This document shows, one piece after another, positions 49,781 through 58,463 of a DNA stretch of 64,000 bases. The position numbers and the translations under genes are program-made. Source of the stretch: Pseudoduganella lurida (GTDB taxonomy: Bacteria; Pseudomonadota; Gammaproteobacteria; Burkholderiales; Burkholderiaceae_D); the NCBI RefSeq assembly GCF_007830455.1, contig NZ_VLLB01000004.1, positions 434,001-498,000 of the forward strand, in the 5' to 3' direction. Below the pieces are notes generated by a model. It ran no database searches, had not been told where the DNA came from, and saw nothing but the letters and a program-made list of their open reading frames with translations. Each line of letters starts with the position of its first letter. The first letter of the stretch is position 1.

Positions 49781-50796
49781 CGTGTCTTCACCTTCGGATC
49801 GAGCGCATCGCGCAGCGCATCGGCCAGCAGCGAGAACGCGGTGACCAGCACGGCCATTGCCGTGGCGGCCGCCGTCAGCTGCCACCATTTGCCCAGCAAC
49901 AGTTCATTTTGTGCCTCGTTCAGCATCGAGCCCCACGACACCACCCCGGCCGGCACGCCGAAGCCCAGGAACGACAGGATCACCTCGGCCTTGATGAAGC
50001 CGACGACGAGGATCGACATCTGCACCAGCGCCACGTGGCTCACGTTCGGGAAGATGTGCGCGAACATCTTGCGCCATGCCGAGGCGCCGATCGCATCGGC
50101 CGCCAGCACGTACTCGCGCGCCTTGTGCTTGATGTATTCGGCGCGGATCAGCCGGTACGGCCCGGTCCATCCCGTCAGGCCCAGGATCAGCACGATCGTC
50201 AGCACGCCCTTCTGCTGCAGCACCGCCGCCACCGTCAGGATCATCAGGATCGACGGGATCGACGTGAACACGTTGTAGAGCCAGTTGAACGCATCGTCGA
50301 CCAGGCCGCCGTAGTAGCCGGAGATGGCGCCGAACAGCGTGCCGAGGCCGACGGCGACGAAGGCCGCAACCAGCCCGACGACGATCGATGTCTCGCCGCC
50401 CTTGATGGTCTTCTGCACGATGTCGTGGCCCCATTTGTCGGCCCCGAACGGCAGCGTGGCGCGGCGCACCGGCGGCGCGCCGCCATCGGGCAGCTGCGCG
50501 CGCAGCGCTGCGAGGTCGGCCGCCAGCGGATCGAACGGGTTTGCCCGCGCCGGCGGCGCCGTTGTGGCCGCAGCCACGGTGCCGGGATTGGGCACGCCGG
50601 CAAACGTGGGCGGCGCATAGTTCACGCCCACCTCGTCTTCCCAATCGGCAGCCACCAGGCCGCTGGCGGACAGCACCAGCAGCAGCAGGAACGCCGCCAC
50701 CACGGCCAGCGCCGCCATCGCCAGCCGGTCGGCCCGCAGCCGCTTCCAGGCCAGCGTCCACAAGCCGGCCGAGCCATTCGTCACCGGCGCCCTCAT
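49777..50796 (-). CDS. peptide-type ABC transporter permease (DppC/YejE-like)
   Basis: The 339-residue inner-membrane permease has an N-terminal helix (LAMAALAVVAAFLLLLVLSA). An unusually long periplasmic stretch of ~80 residues follows (~50-130), then FGADKWGHDIVQKTIKGGET, a five-helix core and the coupling loop EYVLAADAIGASAWRKMFAH. A long loop after helix 1 is seen in YejE of the YejABEF system and fits that subgroup better than plain DppC. It overlaps its neighbours by ATGA on both sides, so all three subunits are coupled. Confidence 0.88.
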
Positions 50797-51737
50797 CGCA
50801 GCTGCACGCGCGGATCGACGGCCTGGTACAGCAGGTCCGTCAGCAGGTTGAACACCATCGTGGCAGCCGCGACATACACGGTGATCGCCTTGATGACGGG
50901 GAAGTCGCTGCGCTCGACGGCCAGGATGACTTCGCGGCCGATGCCGGGAATGCCGAAGAAGCGCTCCAGCAGGAAGGCGCCGATCAGCAGCGCCGGCAGG
51001 TTGGCCATCACGTGCGTGAGGATCGGGATGGCGGCGTTGCGCAGCACGTGCACCCACATCACGCGCCGCTCCGGCAGGCCCTTGGCGCGCGCGGTGCGCA
51101 CGTAATCCTGGTTCGCTTCGTCGAGCACGAAGCTGCGGTACAGCCGCAAGGTGGGCGCGATCGATACCGCCAGGCCGATCAGGATCGGCAGCAGCGCATA
51201 GCGCAGCAGGTTGTCCGTGAAATGGTCGCCCCAGCCCTGCACGGGGAACAGCCCCAGCTTGTAGGCCAGGCCGTACTGGAAGACGATGATGTAGACGAGG
51301 ATCGAGACCGACATCGCGGCCGTGCAGGCCACCATCGTCAGCCGGTCCGTCAGCGAGCCGCGCACGAAGGCGATGGCCAGCGCCAGTGCGATGCCCAGCA
51401 GCGTTTCCAGGACGGTGAGCGGCACCAGCACCGTCAGCGACGGGCCCAGGCGCGAGGCCAGCACGTGCCCGACAGGCTCGCCGGTGGCCCAGCTCTGGCC
51501 GAAATCGAACGTGACGATCTGCTTCAGGAAGATCAGCAGCTGCACGTGGTAGGGCTCGTCCACGCCCAGCTGGCGGCGGATATTGGCGATCGCTTCGGCA
51601 TTGGACATCTTGCCGGCCAGCAGATAGGCGGGGTCGCCGCCCACCCAGTTGAACAGGATAAAAACGAGCAGCACCACGCCGAGCATCGTCGGCAGCATCT
51701 GCCACAGGCGGCGCAGGAGAAAGGCGGGCATAGTCAT
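50793..51737 (-). CDS. peptide-type ABC transporter permease (DppB/YejB-like)
   Basis: The ~314-residue product is a six-helix permease: LRRLWQMLPTMLGVVLLVFI at the start, FNWVGGDPAYLLAGKMSNAE, FDFGQSWATGEPVGHVLASR and the EAA-type loop DYVRTARAKGLPERRVMWVH. It ends in VFNLLTDLLYQAVDPRVQLR. It is the first gene of the permease-permease-ATPase operon; starts at 51737 or 51731 are both possible. No substrate-binding protein gene precedes or follows, which is unusual for this class of importer. The promoter should lie in the 451-bp gap shared with the divergent receptor gene. Confidence 0.88.
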   Translation of the reverse strand: MTMPAFLLRRLWQMLPTMLGVVLLVFILFNWVGGDPAYLLAGKMSNAEAIANIRRQLGVDEPYHVQLLIFLKQIVTFDFGQSWATGEPVGHVLASRLGPSLTVLVPLTVLETLLGIALALAIAFVRGSLTDRLTMVACTAAMSVSILVYIIVFQYGLAYKLGLFPVQGWGDHFTDNLLRYALLPILIGLAVSIAPTLRLYRSFVLDEANQDYVRTARAKGLPERRVMWVHVLRNAAIPILTHVMANLPALLIGAFLLERFFGIPGIGREVILAVERSDFPVIKAITVYVAAATMVFNLLTDLLYQAVDPRVQLR

Positions 51738-52188
51738 GACAATGAATAAAAGGCAATGCCGCCGGCTGGGCAAGCGGGTCTGTCCTTCAGGCAGCACGAT
51801 AGCGCAAAAGTCCGCTGCGCGACAGATATTGCATTAATAAAGTGAGTTCGCCGAATAAAGTTGCGTCATAAGAACTTTTGCTCAGCAGTTGTATCAATTC
51901 CTCCACAATTTCTTAGCCATCACATTGTTCATTTACGAAGATTAACGATGAGCGCAATTGCCGTAAAAAGACGTGAAGATACGCGGAATCCTGCCGAATA
52001 GATGCACTTTTTTTAATGAAGCTGCAATTCGACCTCCGGCAAATGAATTCAACCCGACAACTTTTTGTTTGACCGGCGTCAACCCGCGATGCTTTCATGA
52101 GTCCCCAAGGAAGTTCATCGCTTCCGGGACACGAACACAGACACACCCATCTGATGTTCATCGGAAATTATTTGTGGAGGTAGTACCC
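51738..52188. other. divergent non-coding region, ABC operon / TBDR A
   Basis: 451 bp, AT-rich, without a credible gene. It must hold promoters for the ABC operon (minus) and the receptor (plus). TGTGGAGGTAGTACCC before 52189 is the receptor ribosome site. I see no convincing inverted repeat. Confidence 0.5.
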
Positions 52189-54978
52189 ATGGTAGAGAAA
52201 ATGATGGCTCGTTCAGTACGCCTGGTGTTCGCCGGCGGCATGGCAGCCACGCTGAGCATGGCCGGTGTTGCCAATGCACAGGACAATTCCAGCATCCAGC
52301 GCGTCGAGATCACGGGTTCGTCGATCAAGCGCGCCAGCGCCGAGACCGCATCGCCGGTCCAGGTGATCAGCCGCGACGACCTGCTGAAATCGGGCAAGGG
52401 CACCGTCGCCGAATACCTGCAGACGCTGACCGTCGACGGTGCCGGCTCGCTGCCGACCGGCTTCGGCAACGGCTTCGCTGCCGGCTCTACCGCGATCTCG
52501 CTGCGTGGTCTGGGCGCCACCTCCACCCTGGTACTGCTGAACGGCCGCCGCATGGCGCCATTCGCCCGCGCCGATGACGGCCAGAAGAGCTTCACCGATC
52601 TGTCCACCGTGCCGATGCAGATCGTCGAGCGCATCGAGATCCTGAAGGACGGCGCCTCGTCGACCTATGGCGCCGACGCGATCGCCGGCGTGGTCAACAT
52701 CATCCTGCGCAAGGACGTGCAGGGCCTGGAAATCAAGGCCGACACGGGCTGGTCGCGCTATGACGACGGCAAGGCCAACAAGGCCTCCATCACCTATGGC
52801 CAGGGCGACCTGGACACCGACCGCTACAACTGGGTCGTGAACGCCGAATACAACCAGTCGGACCGCATCGCCAACAGCGACCGCCGCAGCCGCGCCTACA
52901 TCGGCAACGGCGACCTGCGCGCCTACGGCTTCCCGGTCGGCACGCAGTTCGCCGGCGGCTACATCAACGGCACCAACAGCGTCAGCCCGTCCACCACCGG
53001 CATGGTGCGCGATCCGGTGTCGACCAACTACGTGAGCCTGCCAGGCTGCTCGACGCTGTCCGCGACCACGAACCAGACCGGCGCCAACGGCGGCTGCCTG
53101 TACTACGCCGACCAGTGGCGCGACATGCAGCCGGAAATCGAGTCCACCAACCTGTACTCGAAGGGCACGCTGCAGATCAACGACAACACCCAGGCCTACG
53201 TGGAACTGGGCTACTCGAAGCGTTCGACCGGCTTCACGATGACGCCGCCGTCGATCACGCCAACGGTTGCCTTCCCGCCGAACGCCACGACGCCACAGGG
53301 CTTCATCAACTACGGCAACCTGAACCTGCTGGCCGCTTCGCACCCGCAGAACCCGTTCGGCGCCCCGGCCCGCGTGCGCTACATCGCCACCGACATCGGC
53401 CCGTCCGAGCGTAAGGCGGACAACGAATTCCGCCGCTTCGTCGTGGGCGTCAAGGGTTCGGCCCTGGGCTGGGACTACGACACCGGCTTCACGTATTCCG
53501 ATTCCAAGCTGGACCTGGAATACACGAACATGCTGAACATGAACGTGCTGCAGCAGGCGCTGAGCAACCCGGCGTCGCAGTACTTCCCGTACTACCTGGG
53601 CACCCAGGCATCGAAGAACCCGGCCTCGCTGTACGCGGCGCTGGTGGTCGATGCAATGTCGCACTCGAAGACCAGCCTGTCCGTGGTCGACTTCAAGGCC
53701 ACGCGTGAACTGCCGATCGCCCTGCCGGGCGGTAACATCGGCCTGGCCGTCGGCGCCGAACACCGTCGCGAGAAAGTGTCGAACCCATCGCTGTCCGGTT
53801 CGGAAAACGGCTCCATCAACTCCAGCTACGTGGCCGCCTTCGGCGACGCCAAGGTGTCGGCCATCTACGCCGAGATCCTGGCACCGCTGCTGAAATCGCT
53901 GGAACTGTCCGCCGCTGTCCGTTACGACAAATACGACAACTTCAACTCCACCACGCCGAAAGTCGGCCTGAAGTGGACCCCGGTGCGTAGCTTCGCCCTG
54001 CGCGGCACGTACACGGAAGGCTTCCGTGCACCGGGCGCCGCCGAAGGCAGCAGCGCTTCGCAATCGACCGGCACCTCGACCGTGCGCGATCCGATCCGTT
54101 GCCCGGGCGGCGTACCTGCCGCTGGCGGCGCCACGCTGACCGACTGCGCCATTCCTGTCGCAGCCGTCAAGGTGGGCGATGCCAACCTGCAGCCGGAAAC
54201 GTCGAAAGGCTACACGCTGGGCATGGTGTGGGATCCGCTGGACGGCCTGAGCCTGGCGCTGGACGGCTGGAAGATCAAGCGTGAGAACGAGATCAACCCG
54301 CTGCCGTACAACGAAGCGGCGGCCCTGCCGACCGCGATCCGCAACGACAACAACCTGGTCGTCGGCGGCGTCGTGCGTCCGAACACCGGCACGCTGGTGC
54401 TGACCCAGGCACCGTACCGCAACTCGAGCTTCACCGAGATCTCGGGCGTCGACCTGGACATCAAGCAGCGCCTGCGCCTGGGCGACTACGGCCGCGCCAC
54501 CGTCGGTGCCGTGATCACCCACGTCGCATCGTGGGCCCGTCACGAAAGCGCCACGACCGTCTACCAGTTCGCCGGCACGCACGGCAACTGCGACACGTCG
54601 AACTGCGCCGGCACGCCGAAGAACAAGGTCAACCTGAACGCTTCCTGGGACATCGGTGCCTGGAACTTCGCGGGCAACCTGAACTGGCGCGACAAGATGA
54701 AGAACATCCTGTACGAAGGTGCAGGCTGCGCTTCGGTCCTGGCCAATGGCCAGCCAGGCACGAAGGATTGCGAAATCGCTTCGTTCACGACCCTCGACCT
54801 GTCGACCCGCTGGAACGTCAACAAGCAGCTGACGCTGTTCGCTTCGGTGAACAACGCCTTCGACAAGATCGCTCCGCTCGATCCGCTGACCTACGGCGGC
54901 ATCAGCTACAACCCGATGGATGCATCGGGCGCGATCGGCCGCTACTTCAAAGTGGGCGCCAGCTACAAGTTCTTCTAA
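52189..54978 (+). CDS. TonB-dependent receptor A
   Basis: The 929-residue product has a signal peptide (MVEKMMARSVRLVFAGGMAA, up to VANAQD), then the TonB-box-like IQRVEITGSSIKRASAETAS. The plug domain follows with VAEYLQTLTVDGAGSLPTGF, SLRGLGATSTLVLLNGRRMA and DGASSTYGADAIAGVVNIIL, and the barrel ends GRYFKVGASYKFF, with the C-terminal Phe needed for outer-membrane insertion. It follows GTGGAGG. It is divergent from a peptide-type ABC operon and is the first of a receptor series, so peptide or small-molecule uptake is plausible (inference). Receptor B downstream is a close paralogue. Confidence 0.93.
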   Translation: MVEKMMARSVRLVFAGGMAATLSMAGVANAQDNSSIQRVEITGSSIKRASAETASPVQVISRDDLLKSGKGTVAEYLQTLTVDGAGSLPTGFGNGFAAGSTAISLRGLGATSTLVLLNGRRMAPFARADDGQKSFTDLSTVPMQIVERIEILKDGASSTYGADAIAGVVNIILRKDVQGLEIKADTGWSRYDDGKANKASITYGQGDLDTDRYNWVVNAEYNQSDRIANSDRRSRAYIGNGDLRAYGFPVGTQFAGGYINGTNSVSPSTTGMVRDPVSTNYVSLPGCSTLSATTNQTGANGGCLYYADQWRDMQPEIESTNLYSKGTLQINDNTQAYVELGYSKRSTGFTMTPPSITPTVAFPPNATTPQGFINYGNLNLLAASHPQNPFGAPARVRYIATDIGPSERKADNEFRRFVVGVKGSALGWDYDTGFTYSDSKLDLEYTNMLNMNVLQQALSNPASQYFPYYLGTQASKNPASLYAALVVDAMSHSKTSLSVVDFKATRELPIALPGGNIGLAVGAEHRREKVSNPSLSGSENGSINSSYVAAFGDAKVSAIYAEILAPLLKSLELSAAVRYDKYDNFNSTTPKVGLKWTPVRSFALRGTYTEGFRAPGAAEGSSASQSTGTSTVRDPIRCPGGVPAAGGATLTDCAIPVAAVKVGDANLQPETSKGYTLGMVWDPLDGLSLALDGWKIKRENEINPLPYNEAAALPTAIRNDNNLVVGGVVRPNTGTLVLTQAPYRNSSFTEISGVDLDIKQRLRLGDYGRATVGAVITHVASWARHESATTVYQFAGTHGNCDTSNCAGTPKNKVNLNASWDIGAWNFAGNLNWRDKMKNILYEGAGCASVLANGQPGTKDCEIASFTTLDLSTRWNVNKQLTLFASVNNAFDKIAPLDPLTYGGISYNPMDASGAIGRYFKVGASYKFF

Positions 54979-55002
54979 GCTGAAGCTTTAGTAAAAAAGC
55001 AA

Positions 55003-55029
55003 GAGCGCCCCGCGAGGGGCGCTTTTTTT
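55003..55029 (+). terminator. intrinsic terminator of TBDR A
   Basis: GAGCGCCCC-GCGA-GGGGCGC followed by seven T forms a strong hairpin 24 bp after the receptor stop. Confidence 0.92.
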
Positions 55030-55389
55030 ATGGGCGCTCGATTCCCGCCATATCTGTTTTCTGTTGCAGGTACGCGACAAACGTGCAATATTTCTTCGAT
55101 AGTCACGTGCCTCGGAGAAACTGCACCACATATGAACAATTAGCCGACGATGGGAATCTTTTCCAAGAAGTAACTAGTTTCCAAAAGCGCCATCCCCTCC
55201 TTTCTCCCCGCCCCGCCCGCTCTCCGTTACAAAACCGCCCTGCCCGACCGTTGACGGAAAGTCGCGCCAGGTGGTCTCATCGCCCCCCGTAGGAACGCCA
55301 CCGTTTCCTGCGCCTGGGGAGCCAAGCAGCACACGACGTTGTCACAGCTCGCTGATTCACGTTTGAAGGCAATGAGAAAGATAGACACC
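55030..55389 (+). other. non-coding leader region of TBDR B
   Basis: 360 bp between receptor A's terminator and receptor B. It starts AT-rich and becomes pyrimidine-rich (CTCCTTTCTCCCCGCCCCGC). No gene is supported; the promoter of receptor B should lie here. Confidence 0.5.
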
Positions 55390-58182
55390 ATGATGGAAAA
55401 AATGATGGCCCGTTCGGTCCGCCTGCTGTTCGCAGCCGCCGGCATGAGCGCCGCCGCCGTGCCGATGCTGGCACAAGCACAGGACGCGGGCATGCAGCGC
55501 GTCGAGATCACCGGTTCGAGCATCAAGCGCGCCAGCGCCGAAACGGCATCCCCGGTCACCGTGATCAACAGCGACGAGCTGCTGCGCTCCGGCAAAGCCA
55601 CCGTCGCCGAATACCTGCAGACGCTGACCGTCGACGGCGCCGGTTCGCTGCCGACCGGCTTCGGTTCCGGTTTCGCTGCCGGCTCCACCGCGATCTCCCT
55701 GCGCGGCCTGGGCGCCACGTCCACGCTGGTGCTGCTGAACGGCCGCCGCATGGCGCCGTTCGCCCGTGCCGACGACGGCCAGAAAAGCTTCACCGACCTG
55801 TCCACCGTGCCGATGCAGATCGTCGAGCGCATCGAGATCCTGAAGGACGGCGCCTCGTCCCTGTACGGCGCCGACGCGATCGCCGGCGTGGTCAACATCA
55901 TCCTGCGCAAGGACTTCACCGGTCTCACCGTGCGCGGTGAAACGGGCTGGTCGCGCTACGACGACGCCAAGCAGAACAAGGCCTCGATCACCTACGGCCA
56001 GGGCGACCTGGACGAAGACAAGTACAACTGGGTCTTCAACGCCGAATACAACCAGTCCGACGAACTGAAGGCCTCCGACCGCGCCAGCCGCGACTGGATC
56101 GGCCACGGCGACATTCGCCCATGGGGCTACGGCCTGTCGACGCAGTACGCGGGCGGCTACATCAGCAACGGCGCCGCATCGCCATCGCCGACCGGCGCGC
56201 TGCTGAATCCGGCCACCGGCCAATACGTGTCGCTGCCGGGCTGCGCCAACTTCTCGACCTCCGTGCAGGGCGATCCGCGCGGCGGCTGCGTCTGGCACCA
56301 GGACCAGTTCCGCTCGCTGCAGCCGCAGATCGAATCGGTCAACCTGTACACCCGCGGCACGTGGCAGATCAACCCGAACCTGCAGGCCTACACGGAACTC
56401 GGTTACTCCGAGCGCAAGACGTCGTTTACGATGACGCCCGGCTCCACCTCGTCGACCGTGGTGTTCCCCGGCGCGAACGGCGGTGCGAACCAGCTGATCA
56501 ACTACGGTTCGGCCATCGTGATGGACGCGACGCATCCGCAGAACCCATACGGCCAGGACGTGCGCCTGCGCTACTCGGCATGGGACATCGGCGCCTCCGT
56601 GCGTGACGCGAAGAACGAATTCAACCGCATCGTGCTGGGCCTGAAAGGCAGCAACGCCGGCTGGGACTGGGAAGCCGGCTACACCCGCTCCGAGTCGAAG
56701 CTGGACCTGAGCTGGTCCAACATGCTGAACCTGAAGGTGCTGCAGGCTGCGCTGGGCGATCCAACGAGCCAGTACTTCCCCTACTACATCGGCACGCAGG
56801 CGTCGAAGAACTCGCCGGCGCTGTACGCGGCCCTGTCGCGCAATTCGACTTCGCACTCGACCACGCGCCTGAACGTGGTGGACTTCAAGGCCACCCGCGA
56901 ACTGCCGGTGACGCTGGCCGGCGGCAATATCGGCCTGGCGATCGGCGGCGAACACCGCGAAGAGAAGCTGAGCAACCCGAGCCTGTCCGGCACGGAAGAC
57001 GGCTCGATCAACGGCAGCTACACCGCCGCGTTCGGCGATACCAAGGTGTCGGCCGTGTACGTGGAAGCGCTGCTGCCGATCCTGAAGACCGTTGAACTGA
57101 CGGGCGCGCTGCGTTACGACCACTACGACAACTTCAACTCCACCACGCCGAAGCTGGGCCTGAAGTGGACGCCGTTGAAGACGTTCGCGCTGCGCGGCAC
57201 GTACACGGAAGGCTTCCGTGCCCCGTCGGCGGCCGAGAACAGCACGATGTCACAGGCCGTCGGTTCCGCCTCCGCGCAGGATCCGGTGCGCTGCCCGACC
57301 GTCAATGGCGTGCCGACCCCACGCACCGGCGCTAGCCAGAGCGACTGCTCGGTGTCCGTCAGCTCGATCAAGATCGGCAACCCGAACCTGCAGCCGGAAG
57401 AGTCGAAAGGCTACACCCTCGGCATGGTCTGGGATCCGTTCGATGGCACCAGCCTGTCCGTCGATGCGTTCAAGATCAAGCGCAACAACGAGATCAACCC
57501 GGTGTCGTACGCCGAAGCGGCCGCTTCCCCGACTGCCGTGCGCAACGACAACAACCTGCGTGACGCCAATGGCGCCGTGATCCCGAACTCGGGCACGCTG
57601 CTGGTGGTCTCGGGTGCCTACCGCAATTCGTCGTTCACGGAAGTGAAGGGTGTCGACCTGGATGTCAAGCAGCGCCTGCGCCTGGGTGACTACGGTCGCG
57701 CCACGCTGGGCCTGACCTGGACGCACATCTCGTCGTTCCTGCGCGCCGAATCGGACACGCTGCAATACCAGTTCGCCGGCACGCACGGCAACTGCGACAC
57801 GTCGAACTGCATGGGCACGCCGAAGAACAAGGTCAACCTGACGGCTTCGTGGGACATCGGCGCGTGGAACTTCAGCGGCCTGGCCAACTGGCGCGACAGC
57901 ATGAAGAACATCCGCTACGAAGGCGCACCGTGCGCCAGCCAGTTCGCCAACGGCACCGTTGCGCCGAACGGCTGCGAACTGGCATCGTTCACGACGGTCG
58001 ACCTGTCGACCCGCTGGAACGTCAGCAAGCAGTTCACGCTGTTCGCCTCGGTGTCGAACGTGTTCGACCGGGTGGCACCGCTGGATCCGCTGACCTACGG
58101 TGGCATGAGCTTCAACCCGCTGGATAACTTCGGCGCCGTGGGCCGTTACTTCAAGGTCGGCGCGCAGTACAAGTTCTTCTGA
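55390..58182 (+). CDS. TonB-dependent receptor B (paralogue of A)
   Basis: The 930-residue product is closely similar to receptor A over its whole length. It has MMEKMMARSVRLLFAAAGMS, MQRVEITGSSIKRASAETAS, an almost identical plug (VAEYLQTLTVDGAGSLPTGF, DGASSLYGADAIAGVVNIIL) and the same barrel end GRYFKVGAQYKFF. Differences cluster in presumed extracellular loops such as the stretches around residues 230-300 and 640-670, suggesting altered ligand choice. The start at 55390 is set by alignment to receptor A; ATGs at 55372 and 55393 are possible. The pair arose by tandem duplication. Confidence 0.93.
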   Translation: MMEKMMARSVRLLFAAAGMSAAAVPMLAQAQDAGMQRVEITGSSIKRASAETASPVTVINSDELLRSGKATVAEYLQTLTVDGAGSLPTGFGSGFAAGSTAISLRGLGATSTLVLLNGRRMAPFARADDGQKSFTDLSTVPMQIVERIEILKDGASSLYGADAIAGVVNIILRKDFTGLTVRGETGWSRYDDAKQNKASITYGQGDLDEDKYNWVFNAEYNQSDELKASDRASRDWIGHGDIRPWGYGLSTQYAGGYISNGAASPSPTGALLNPATGQYVSLPGCANFSTSVQGDPRGGCVWHQDQFRSLQPQIESVNLYTRGTWQINPNLQAYTELGYSERKTSFTMTPGSTSSTVVFPGANGGANQLINYGSAIVMDATHPQNPYGQDVRLRYSAWDIGASVRDAKNEFNRIVLGLKGSNAGWDWEAGYTRSESKLDLSWSNMLNLKVLQAALGDPTSQYFPYYIGTQASKNSPALYAALSRNSTSHSTTRLNVVDFKATRELPVTLAGGNIGLAIGGEHREEKLSNPSLSGTEDGSINGSYTAAFGDTKVSAVYVEALLPILKTVELTGALRYDHYDNFNSTTPKLGLKWTPLKTFALRGTYTEGFRAPSAAENSTMSQAVGSASAQDPVRCPTVNGVPTPRTGASQSDCSVSVSSIKIGNPNLQPEESKGYTLGMVWDPFDGTSLSVDAFKIKRNNEINPVSYAEAAASPTAVRNDNNLRDANGAVIPNSGTLLVVSGAYRNSSFTEVKGVDLDVKQRLRLGDYGRATLGLTWTHISSFLRAESDTLQYQFAGTHGNCDTSNCMGTPKNKVNLTASWDIGAWNFSGLANWRDSMKNIRYEGAPCASQFANGTVAPNGCELASFTTVDLSTRWNVSKQFTLFASVSNVFDRVAPLDPLTYGGMSFNPLDNFGAVGRYFKVGAQYKFF

Positions 58183-58202
58183 ACTAGCGCGACTGACTGA
58201 CC

Positions 58203-58226
58203 GGGCGGCCCTGCGGGGCCGCCTTT
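58203..58226 (+). terminator. intrinsic terminator of TBDR B
   Basis: GGCGGCCC-TGCG-GGGCCGCC followed by TTTT lies 20 bp after the receptor B stop. Confidence 0.88.
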
Positions 58227-58463
58227 TCGTTATTACGGCATCGCCGCGTGCAGCATCGGAACGTCACATTTGGTGACATTCCCCGAACAAAAATTGACAA
58301 ATAGCACGCCCGGATGATTTACTACGGCCCCCGTGATTATTTGTGAGAATTGCGGGCATCCGCCGGTCATTAAACGATGGTGACTGCCGGTTGGCAGCAT
58401 GGGCTGCGCCAGCCTCCCCTACCCGGCGGGGCTGTCAGTTGTTCGCAATATCTGAAAGTTGTC